DNA from: Distichodus sexfasciatus
Taxonomy: Eukaryota; Chordata; Actinopteri; Characiformes; Distichodontidae
Length of the DNA: 64,000 bases
Assembly (NCBI GenBank): GCA_032718565.1
Contig: JAVGVS010000020.1
Location: forward strand, 62,001 to 126,000
Direction: 5' to 3'
Of the stretch, positions 55,311 to 64,000 are shown piece by piece (the first letter of the stretch is position 1; every line of letters starts with the position of its first letter). A model generated the notes under the pieces. That model made no database searches and was not told the DNA's origin. It was given only the letters and a program-made list of their open reading frames with translations. The translations under genes were made by a program, and so were the position numbers.

Positions 55311-56535
55311 CTGTGGTGAAAAAGAACAGATAATGACACATCAGAAAAACAGCAAGAAAAACATGCAAAACACCCACGCATTAGCATTCAACAGTATCGG
55401 ACAGCAGCGTTTTTGGCCATTAAGTCTTCAAGAAAAACAAGCAACAAAAAAGTCACTATGCAACTAGAATAAAAAGAGAAATTATTCAATTAACTGTCTA
55501 ATGGCCTGATTCTCGCTCTCACACTGTGCAGGGTCGAATTGAACAGAAACCTTCTCGATAGCGCCTGGTTTAATAACACCAACTCGCGAGCGATGGTCTT
55601 TGGAAAGATGATAATCAGCCTGAGCTCTCAGTTGGTGATGCTACTACTATTAGGACACACACAGCGACACTTATTCACGTTTTATTGAAATGCAAAACAG
55701 TGACGCAAGAGCGGGGGCGTGCATTGCATAGCTTCAGTCATGAGTCAGAAGTGTTGGTGGTTCTTAAAAAACTGGAAAGTAACTGGACATAGTTTACGTC
55801 AAATGCTTTTGACGTCTCTGGTCAGGGGGTAAATGACTCAGCTAACTCCGGGTGAAGCTGAATCGAAACAACAGACTGATTAATGATTGAGGATGTGAAT
55901 GTGATGCATGATGTGTTGTGTATTACTTTATTTTGTCATAATTTAAATGTGGAGATCCATATAAAAGTGATTAAAATGAGAATGTATTTGCAACTGTCTA
56001 AAAATTTCATCCAAACTTTCCATTTATCAATCCACTGATGAAAATGTAGATCCAATTTATGTTAAATTCTGGGTGAAATAATTCACCCTTAATCTCAAGA
56101 AAAATCAAGATTTTAAATTCACGTCCTTGAACATTTTAACTGCGCTTTTTAACACCACTCCAAACCCAAATGTAACTCTTTCCAAACCTTTTAAAACAAG
56201 CTGGTTTGTGCAAATTATGAGCTGTTTTGAGTTGTGAGCAGACTCTGCTCTCATGCCTAACAGACACGACTCCCAGTGGCTCTCCGGGTCTGAAATAACT
56301 TCTCGGATAAAGCGGGTTTCACAGATATCTTGGACATATTTCTTCCATCCCTTCCCCTCCCTTCTCCTCTAATTCCCATCTTCTCCAGAGAGCTGCTCCG
56401 GGATAATCTTCCCCTTCCCCCTTTTTTCATGGGCTCCAATTTGGAGGAAAGCCGGAAAAAGAGGACATGGGAGTTTGTGTGAAATCTTCTGACCTTTCTA
56501 GTACACCACGACGCTCAAACAGTGATAGAGAGTAA

Positions 56536-56627
56536 CATCAATCAGAAACCTGGTAGTTTAAAACATAAAAACATAAAAAACCCCATAAAACTTTCATTTT
56601 TCAACTACCAGGTGTTTCTGATTGATG
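56536..56627. repeat. inverted repeat with 23-25-base arms
   Basis: The arm at 56536-56558 (CATCAATCAGAAACCTGGTA...) and the arm at 56603-56627 (...TACCAGGTGTTTCTGATTGATG) are reverse complements apart from a 2-base insertion. The spacer is 44 bases. Confidence 0.9.
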
Positions 56628-56734
56628 TTGAATTGCACAAAATTGCATCACAGCATACTTTTGGCTGCTGCGAGATGGAGTTGGACGATAGAGTCCACCT
56701 TGGCAAAGACGGCAACAAGAATCTGTGGTCTCAG

Positions 56735-57065
56735 TCTTTTTTAAACAGAAAATAATGCTTTTACAACTGTCTGAATACATGACTGAGATTATTCTGTTGT
56801 GCATAAGGAAATACTTAACTTAAATACTGTTTAAACAATGTAATAACTACACACCCATATGTATACACAAAATTATTTATTAATACAATAACATCTCAAA
56901 AATTATTCGTTTAAACACAGTTGTGTAATTTTGTGATGGTCCCTAATCCTGCGGCGCTAAAACCATCAGGGACACATGGATTGCGAACGAGAGCTGGTGT
57001 TGTTAAGGAAATTAAACAGTATAATGGTGTTATTTGCTTTTGGAGTTGTAGTGTGTTGTGTTGAT
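56735..57065 (+). repeat. dispersed family C, longest copy
   Basis: TAAACAGAAAATAATGCTTT, CTGAATACATGACTGAGATT, TAAACAATGTAATAACTACA, GATGGTCCCTAATCC, GGAAATTAAACAGTATAATG and TGCTTTTGGAGTTGTAGTGT contain, in order, the blocks found in inverted form at 28095-28400 and in direct form at 29860-30060. Confidence 0.75.
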
Positions 57066-57774
57066 TGTTCTGCTCATTGACATATAAATATGTAGGAATT
57101 AGTGTGAATGTTGAACAACAGACCAGCTTTACCGCAGTGACACTTCCCATGCAGAACCAACTCAGCATCCACACATTTACAGATCGGCTCCATAGATCGG
57201 CCCAATGCCACCGATAACCAATCCAGCTATTTGAGTCGTTATCGGACCGATATCTGTTCCACGTATAGGATCAGTGCCATCTCTACTTTTAATCAACATG
57301 AGCAGCAACAAGCTACAGCTGTAACCCCTAACTGGCCCCTCCACCCGCCTCCGCCCCATTTCAGTCCCATCGCTATAACGACTCCAATCCTTTATCGGGG
57401 CTATTTTTACCAAAAACACAAGGGTGAGGAGCGAGTCTTCTCTCCACACGCCAAGCACACGCAAAGCCTTTCATCGGCTCAGCACTTTCCTGCCGACTCC
57501 TTCATTAATATCAGCGAAGGCACTTTTCCAGGGCGCCTGGATGCTGCAGATTACACACTTGAAGGTCCACGAAGTGGTTTGGTTTTTCCTTTTTGGAAGA
57601 AGCCGCGTCCATTTGCAGATTAAGGAGCGAGAAACGATTAATTGGGAGAAAAACAGATTTCAAAGTAGCTCCAGAAGTCGTTTCCTCTTCGATAAGCAGC
57701 TGCAGTGGTGGAGCTCAGCAGGAGAAATCACCTGTGAGGAAGTTGTAAAAAACGCTGCTCGTAGCTGAGTCTGT

Positions 57775-58480
57775 CTCTCTGCCACTCCATCCCTCCTCTC
57801 ATTCTCCTTCATGATTTTGCTTTTCTGAGTTGTCACACTATTTGTTTCCTTTTTTTCTTTTATCTGGATTTCTTTCTTTCTTTCCCTCTCTGTCTGTTCG
57901 TCCTCCTTCCTTCTCTTCCCTTCTTCCCTCCCTTCCCTGTCTCTATTTTCTTTCTTCCTTCCTTGTCCATCTGAATCTTTTTATTTCTTTCCTATCTGTC
58001 TTTTTATTCTTTCCTTCCCTCCCTTCTCTGTCTCTACTTCCATCTTTCATCTTTTCCTATCTGTCTGCACTTCTTTCTTCTCTTTCATTCCTCCCTCCCT
58101 TCTCTATCTCTACTTCTTTCTTCCTTCTTTCTCCATCTGAATCCATCCATCTGTCTTTTCCTATCTTTCCGTTCTTTTTTTTCTTTCCTTCCCTCCTCCT
58201 TCCTTCCTTCTCTTTACGTCTTCCCTCACTTCTCTGTCTCTCTTTCGTTCATTCTTTCATGTACTCATTTACTTTTCGTCCATTCCTTTTTTTTTCTTCC
58301 ATTTTTTCTTTATTTTTTCCATTTCATTTACTTTCTTTTTTCCTTTCTTCCATTCCTTTTTTCTTCCTTCTCCATCTGAATTTCTTTTTTTCTTTCCGAT
58401 CTGTCTCTTCTTCTGTCTTCCTTCTTCCTTTTTCGTTCTGTTCTATTCATCCCTTTCTTTCTCTGTTGACGTTTTTTCTT
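57775..58480 (+). repeat. 0.7-kb pyrimidine tract with CTTCCTTC and CATCTGAAT units
   Basis: C/T-rich sequence built from CTTTCTTTC, CTTCCCTCCCTTC and the phrase CTCTGTCTCTACTTC. A longer unit around TTTCTTCCTTCTTTCTCCATCTGAATC recurs (57965, 58125, 58365). The 259-codon plus-strand frame is a composition artefact. Confidence 0.9.
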
Positions 58481-58483
58481 TCA

Positions 58484-58570
58484 GTGATACCATTACAAGT
58501 CCTGGGATCTGAACCTGCGACCTTCCGATCATGGGGTGAACATGCTAATCATTACACTACCCACTTCCCA
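58484..58570 (-). repeat. SINE family 1, tRNA-proximal fragment
   Basis: GTCCTGGGATCTGAACCTGC, GACCTTCCGATCATGGGGTG and CTAATCATTACACTACCCAC are the tRNA-like end of family 1 on the minus strand. Confidence 0.7.
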
Positions 58571-59470
58571 GGAGCAGCCGGAGCTGAAAACATGCTGTTA
58601 ATGAGATGAGGTTCTACATCCAACCGTTAATCATTAAAACAGGGAAGAGACGAAGAAATCACAGTTAAGGCAAGACGACAGACGAAGAGGAGTTAGTAAC
58701 GTGCCCGCTCCAGTCTGTGGTGCTGAAATCAAAAGGGACGTTTATGTGAGGACTTCAGTCAATGCAGCGCAGCAGAGAGCAGAGAGATGTGACATTGGGC
58801 TCAGCGGGGGGGACTCATGTTACTCAGCGTGGTGTGGTGAAGACTCGTCTCTGACATTTCTGTCTTGCTCTCTCTCGCTCAGGCTTTTGTATGCCCCTCA
58901 CTGTCTCTGTTGCTGGTTGCACATATAAAATATGTTAATATTACATGATAGGTTATGATTTCTTTTGATTGATCGAAGAGAGGTTTTTCTCTGTGATGAA
59001 GCCTTGCCACTTTACAGAGCCCTCTGGGTAAAAACTGCTCATGTTTCTCACAGCATGTGGTTGTTCTGGTCCACTCTCTCTCTCTTTCTCTGTCTTTCCT
59101 CCCCATCTCTCCCTCTCGCTCCCACACATACAACCTGCTGAGGAATATTCATTAGTCCTGAGACCAGCACTTGGAAATGGTAATCTGTCTGAAGGAGGAC
59201 ATATTGAGTATTGCTTGCTTTTTAATTATCGGCAAAGTCATTAATTAGGAGGAACAAACAAGGGAGCGGGTGTCGGATCATGTTAAGCCCAAGAAGAGGG
59301 GTGTGATGTCTGGGTGAGGGGCGAGGTGAGTTTAACGGGTTTATCAACAAGAAAACAAAATCCAAAACAAACAACAAAACTAAACAGGAAAGCAGAAAAC
59401 AAGAATTCAGAGACACTTAGACACTTAGTAAACTGATACCAGCACACAGACACAGGGAACAAGCCAACCT

Positions 59471-59620
59471 CATTCATTCATTCATTCATTCATTCATTCA
59501 TTATCCAAAATACTTAATCCTTATCAGGGTCCGGGGGGGGGGGCCGGAGCCTATCCCAGGAACTACGGGCTGCAAGGCGGAGAACAACCCTGGGCCGGAG
59601 GCAACACACTCAAGGGCACA
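59471..59620 (-). repeat. SINE family 2, first of two tandem fragments
   Basis: (ATTC)n at 59471-59501 is the complement of the AATG tail. It is followed by GGGGCCGGAGCCTATCCCAG, ACGGGCTGCAAGGCGGAGAA and GGCAACACACTC. A nine-G run is included. Confidence 0.8.
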
Positions 59621-59783
59621 CATTCATTCATTATCTTAACCGCTGAATCCCAACTGGGGTTGTGGGGGGACTGGATCCTATCCCGGCAACTTACGGGTGC
59701 AAGCTGGGGAACAACCCTGGGCAGGAGCCAACACACCACAGGACAAACTCACACTCACATTCACACCTTACGGGGCCAATTTA
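59621..59783 (-). repeat. SINE family 2, second of two tandem fragments
   Basis: CATTCATTATCTTAACCGCT, GGACTGGATCCTATCCCGGC, GGGGAACAACCCTGGGCAGG and CGGGGCCAATTTAGACC repeat the same body directly after the first fragment, in the same orientation. Confidence 0.8.
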
Positions 59784-59789
59784 GACCTA

Positions 59790-59955
59790 TATTTCAATGT
59801 ACACTATGTTAGTGGCTAACGTTGGTTGCTAACGTACACTATGTTAGTTGCTAATGTACACTATGTTCGTTGCTAACGTACACTATGTTCATTGCTAATG
59901 TACACTATGTTTGTAGATAGCAACTATGCTTTTGTGAATTGCACCCCTGAGTAGT
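59790..59955 (+). repeat. tandem GTTGCTAA(C/T)GTACACTATGTT array in a foldback remnant
   Basis: About five units of GTTGCTAATGTACACTATGTT, each about 22 bases, are followed by TAGCAACTATGCTTTTGTGAATTGC. The terminal part matches the right arm of the foldback MITE at 45219, so the loop of a related element has expanded here. Confidence 0.85.
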
Positions 59956-60289
59956 GAAGGACGTCCTGAATACCATAACATAAAGCATGTACGGCTAACT
60001 TCTACACATGCTAGAACAATCCTAAAATCAAAGGTAGAAAAACACCCTAAATTCACTTAGGGCCATAAGGATTAAGGTCATGTTTAAGGCGTTGTGGTCA
60101 ATATAAAAACATTTTGCAATGAAATTAATTACAACAGTGGAAAAAATGAAAATCCATATCATTTGAATATAGTCTTATGCACAGGTACAGACGTTCCTTT
60201 TGAGACTCCCAGTGAAGGTGACAGGGAACGACAGAACAGGGAGGCCACTCATGACCTGGTGGCGGAAATACGGTCCCTACTGTGACAAA

Positions 60290-60840
60290 ACCAATTTTAT
60301 GCCCCACATTTCGTAAAAAGAAAGGACGTCTTTTTACATTAGAAAGGTGGCCGAGCAGCGTCATTGATCTCACTGCTGGAAAGGTCCCTTGGCATTAGGT
60401 AGGCGTATGTGCCGAGGGGCATTTCAGAGAAGTTCATATTGCCAAGGCATTAAAAGTCTAAAGAAATCATTGATTTCCTTCAAAAATCTGCCACTGTGAG
60501 AAAGTCACTCTCACAAGCTTAAGACAAATTGGAGATTATTCGCTCAAAAACAATCGCTGTGAGCGCCGCTTATTTTTGTAAACCTTCATACCTGTGGCCG
60601 CATCAGACATTTTTTGCACGGTGACGGAGGGGGAGAGAATTGATTGTTTTCCACACTGTTTAAAAGAAGCTATTCGGGAGTTTCATGTGGCCAAGCCATT
60701 TCCCAGACCAGCAAAAATTTAATTTGAACTCACTGAGTGGAGGGATATTGCTGCAACTTTTCCTGTTTATGCTGACGTTTTTCGCGGATTTCGCTCCATT
60801 TCTTTGGAGCTGTTGAGGGAATCTAAAAGCCTGTAATGGC
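60290..60840. other. repeat-poor block; possible conserved noncoding element
   Basis: This half-kilobase (AAGGTGGCCGAGCAGCGTCA, GAGATTATTCGCTCAAAAAC, GTAAACCTTCATACCTGTGG, GGGAGAGAATTGATTGTTTT) has balanced composition and none of the repeats that fill the rest of the intron. It has no supported coding frame. Conservation was not tested. Confidence 0.3.
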
Positions 60841-61009
60841 AATATCTGTTATTGTTACCCATGAACCTTTCATACTTTGAACAGGATTTGCTGTACTTGC
60901 TACTTGCTGCTCCAGATATGCCGCCATTGTTGTTAGTGAGTTGTTGACTGTGCTCATTTCATTTGTATTAAAAAATTAGCACTGCCAGCACAAAAATTGC
61001 TTCTGATGG

Positions 61010-61267
61010 ACACAAATACCCTCAATTCCTTACATACAACAAGTGACTATGGTAACCTTGAAGAAGGCTACTGGATCGTGATCCAGAGTAGGCATGTTGC
61101 CTGCTATTCACTGAAATTCACTGGTAAACATTAGGGTTTGGAATCATTTTGTGTTCTAGTGTGTACGGAGATTAGGTTTTAACCAAATTTTGTGTAAACA
61201 CAAAATGTAAAAAATAAATGTAAAAAAGAATATGCATTTATAAAAATATCTGCATACGTGTAAACAG
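61010..61267 (+). repeat. dispersed family D, copy 2
   Basis: TTACATACAACAAGTGACTA, TGAAGAAGGCTACTGGATCG, TTGGAATCATTTTGTGTTCT and ATATGCATTTATAAAAATAT match 54955-55175. It has about 45 extra bases (GATCCAGAGTAGGCATGTTG region). Confidence 0.8.
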
Positions 61268-61418
61268 GTAAATTGGCCCATTAAGATATGACTAAGAGTG
61301 TGTGCCCTATGCTGTGTTGGCGCCTACCTAGGGTGCGTCTTCACCTTGCGCTCACAGTTTTTGGGATAGGCTCCGGTCCCCACCTGGGATTGAATGGTTC
61401 GGATAATGAATGAATGAA
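61268..61418 (+). repeat. SINE family 2 fragment with (AATG)n tail
   Basis: TTGGCGCCTACCTAGGGTGC, CACCTTGCGCTCACAG, GGGATAGGCTCCGGTCCCCA and a GGATAATGAATGAATGAAAG tail. The head is missing. Confidence 0.8.
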
Positions 61419-62041
61419 AGAATAATTCTGCGCGAGTTGATGGGTCAAGCAGTGCCTTTTAGAGTAATTAACAACTAGCTTGATTTTTCCTGCAGAAGCT
61501 TGTCAATGTCACCAGTTGAATCCTTGAATTTGTGATGTTAATAGCTATTTTCTGGTCTGTACAAGCTACAACTCCACAGCGTCTATCCAGCTTTACATCT
61601 TAGCCTAGAGTTAGAGCTGACCTTCAGCATTCATCAGTTCAGGAGACTCTGCGCTTATGAGTTGACTTTACTGGAAGTTGCTAATAAAGTCAGTTTAAAC
61701 GTTCTCGGCATAATTTGTACACACAAACGCCCGAAGGATTTAAGTTCCCTCTCTCTTTCTTATCTCTCACATCCACTTCTTTCCTGTCAACCTTGAAACA
61801 AACATCTTCCATAATTCACATATCGTTGCCAGCGCATCTGAAAACTGAGAGACTGCTTCCTTCCCTGCACTTGTCTTTACCTCCAGGCAACAAAGGTCTC
61901 CATTTTAAGAGTCTGAAACCCAACAAGCGTTGTTTCTTGTGCAGTTAAGCTGCTGTGTGGATGACATTCTCAAATGCTGCTCAGTTTACTGTTATGAAGA
62001 AACTGTTGCTATAGTTAGGGTCAGCAATGTACAAAATTGGC

Positions 62042-62243
62042 CCTTACGGGACCAATTTAGAGTCACCAATTAACATATACTGCATGCTTTTGGACTGTGG
62101 GAGGAAACCGGAGCACCCGGAGGAAACCATGCAAACACAGGAGAGAGCATGCAAACTCCACATAGAAAGGCCCTAAGGCTGACCCTGGGATCAAACCCAG
62201 GACCTTCTTGCAGTGAGGCGCTACCTACAGCACCACCGCCCCA
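62042..62243 (-). repeat. tRNA-derived SINE, family 2, head and body
   Basis: The minus strand reads GGGGCGGTGGTGCTGTAGGT, GGTCCTGGGTTTGATCCCAG (B-box region), TGTGGAGTTTGCATGCTCTC, CTCCGGTTTCCTCCCACAGT and GGTGACTCTAAATTGGTCCC. It lacks the AATG tail. Confidence 0.85.
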
Positions 62244-62279
62244 CACCAGGTAATAATCAAGGTCTCTTTTTTAAAAGTT

Positions 62280-62415
62280 ACCTTGCACCAAGCAGTGCTT
62301 GGGGGTGGTACCTTGCTCATGAGAACCTCAGTGGTACCTTTACTGGTCTTGGGATTCGAACCGGCCACCTTCTGATCACGGGGTGAACGTCCAACCGTTG
62401 TGCTACCTACTGCTC
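62280..62415 (-). repeat. SINE family 1, tRNA-proximal half
   Basis: GTGCTTGGGGGTGGTACCTT, GAGAACCTCAGTGGTACCTT, GGGATTCGAACCGGCCACCT and CCGTTGTGCTACCTACTGCT. The B-box (GGTTCGAATCCC on the minus strand) is intact. Confidence 0.8.
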
Positions 62416-62639
62416 ATAATAAATTAGATCACAGTTTGCACATTGCAAATCCCATGTTCAAGAACTAAAGCTACATAGAGTTAATCGTAAAAAGACACAA
62501 GATGAGGAAATTAAAATTATATTAAAGTTTCCAACCGTAGTTTTTAAGTGGCTTTGGCAGTGTGTGTTTACTTTGAGAACCTGATTCAAGAGGAGGCAGA
62601 AATCGGCAGCGAAATGCTTTCTGCTCTAATCAGGCAGCC

Positions 62640-63420
62640 TCTCCATCCGAAACTTTTCTTTTTCTTCGCAGGAAATCACTTCACCCGTAAAATACCCAGA
62701 GAATTCGAGATATGTGACTGAAAACTCTTTACCTGCGAAAAAGCACTAGAATCCGCTTTGATTTGCCAACACCCTTATCGGCAGAGTGCGTAAATTATAC
62801 CGTAATGTAATTTCTAACTTCACCACCCCAAACTCTCTACCGCACCCTCCTCCTTCTCCATCCTCTTTTTTAAGATGAATGCCAAATTACACCCTCATAC
62901 AAGAGTTCCACATTGAGAGTAATTATGGCTTAGTGCCTCGTGTCAAAGAACGGCTAATCGGAGTGCTCGCACATTTCCAGCGGATAACGGCAAGACGAAT
63001 GCAAGCGCAACTGGAAGATGTGCTTAATTCTGAATTAATCACAGGTTTCAAACAATGACCAGGCGACGATGGCGGCACTCGACTGGAGAGAAGAGGAAAT
63101 ATGACGCTTGTGAAATGTATTACAATGTAATTATGCAGTCATTAAGGTGTCTGCTAATTTTTGAAAAATGAAGTTGGTATAATGGCCCCAAAGTGCACTC
63201 GGGGCCGGAGAATGTTGGTATAGTGTAAGAAATTAGCTCCTTTTGAAGCTATCTATCAGAAATAATAGAAATAAGCTCATCATTTCTGTAATATCTGCAA
63301 TTACATATTCTGCTGCTGAAACAGTGGGTTTTATGCTCATGGCATTTCTGAATCTGGCTCTGAGCATCGGCTCGACGTCGGAGGGAATAATTACAGAATT
63401 GAAGAAAGACACGTACACAA
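62640..63420. other. repeat-poor block; possible conserved noncoding element
   Basis: Nearly 800 bases without recognisable repeats, with homeodomain-like words (TTCTGAATTAATCACAG, GGAATAATTACAGAATTG), GAAAAATGAAGTTGGTATAA with a second GTTGGTATA nearby (63173 and 63214), and several CpGs. No coding frame shows family resemblance. It lies deep in the upstream nrg3 intron. Conservation was not tested. Confidence 0.35.
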
Positions 63421-63457
63421 CACTTCAAGGTGCTGTCTGTTAAATTACACTCACATA

Positions 63458-63500
63458 TACCCACACACACACACACACCTACACACACACACTCAAACAC
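63458..63500 (+). repeat. (CA)n microsatellite
   Basis: Two (CA)n runs at 63461-63477 and 63482-63492. Confidence 0.9.
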
Positions 63501-63567
63501 ATTTATAAAATACATGACCTCAAGTAATGAAAATGGCTTTTCCTAAGGAAGTTAATTGATTTGTCTG

Positions 63568-63782
<215 letters not shown>

Positions 63783-64000
63783 AGTCACTCACTTGCTTTT
63801 AGAAGGCGATATGTTTCTCTGTGGCAATGTTGAATTTATTTGTGTGTGTGTGTGTGTGTGTGATCTTCATGTGAGAGCTTCATCATGAGGCACTATAATG
63901 ATAATGAGATTTGCTCCATTTTGCCCACTCAGTAAGATGGAGAAGATTATTTGTGTAAAGACACCTGGCTGGCATCAGACGTCCTGACCCTGACTCTTCC

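Noticed and set aside
57830..58609. 259-codon plus-strand frame resembling a hydrophobic membrane protein
   Set aside because: It is the pyrimidine tract followed by a SINE fragment; the apparent hydrophobicity comes from Phe/Leu/Ser codons of CT repeats.

Overview
The window is vertebrate nuclear DNA, almost certainly from a ray-finned (teleost) fish. It is intron-rich and full of interspersed repeats typical of fish: two families of tRNA-derived SINEs, Tc1/mariner and hAT-like DNA transposons, foldback elements, a solo LTR, a LINE 3' end, and abundant CA, GA, CT and tetranucleotide microsatellites. There are no bacterial-style operons.

The only protein-coding gene I can support is the 3' two-thirds of neuregulin-3 (nrg3), on the minus strand. 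Seven coding exons were found by reading splice sites and phases. In transcript order they are 55310-55237 (last part of the EGF domain), 35028-35002 (27-nt microexon), 26374-26272 (juxtamembrane and transmembrane), 23220-23109, 15902-15796, 12368-12204 and 5988-5436 (cytoplasmic tail and stop). Their phases join without a break into 379 codons. The upstream exons (N-terminal region and first four EGF cysteines) were not found and should lie beyond 64000. The encoded protein is a single-pass membrane precursor whose EGF module is expected to signal through ErbB4. A 3' UTR with several AATAAA signals follows the stop below 5435.

Layout: 1-5435 is 3' UTR and downstream DNA with degenerate A/T-rich arrays. 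5.4-23.2 kb holds the four cytoplasmic-tail exons, separated by introns with a three-level nested transposon (8271-9288), a 27-bp minisatellite (about 13.0-13.4 kb), a long purine tract (16.6-17.5 kb) and a degenerate 1-kb array (17.8-18.8 kb). 23.2-35.0 kb holds the transmembrane exon, a tandem triplication and several duplicated repeat copies. 35.0-55.2 kb is one 20-kb intron with most of the young mobile elements, including a solo LTR with an intact 5-bp target duplication and a LINE 3' end. 55.3-64 kb is part of the next intron upstream.

I see no separate undescribed gene system. The most interesting items are a tandem (NAGNAG) splice acceptor on the nrg3 microexon, a diverged and apparently shortened nrg3 C-terminal tail, the nested transposon stack, the large foldback elements, and several repeat-poor blocks inside the introns that could be conserved regulatory elements. 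Exon calls rest on recognising conserved neuregulin-3 segments plus splice consensus and phase. Repeat family names are by resemblance and were not searched.
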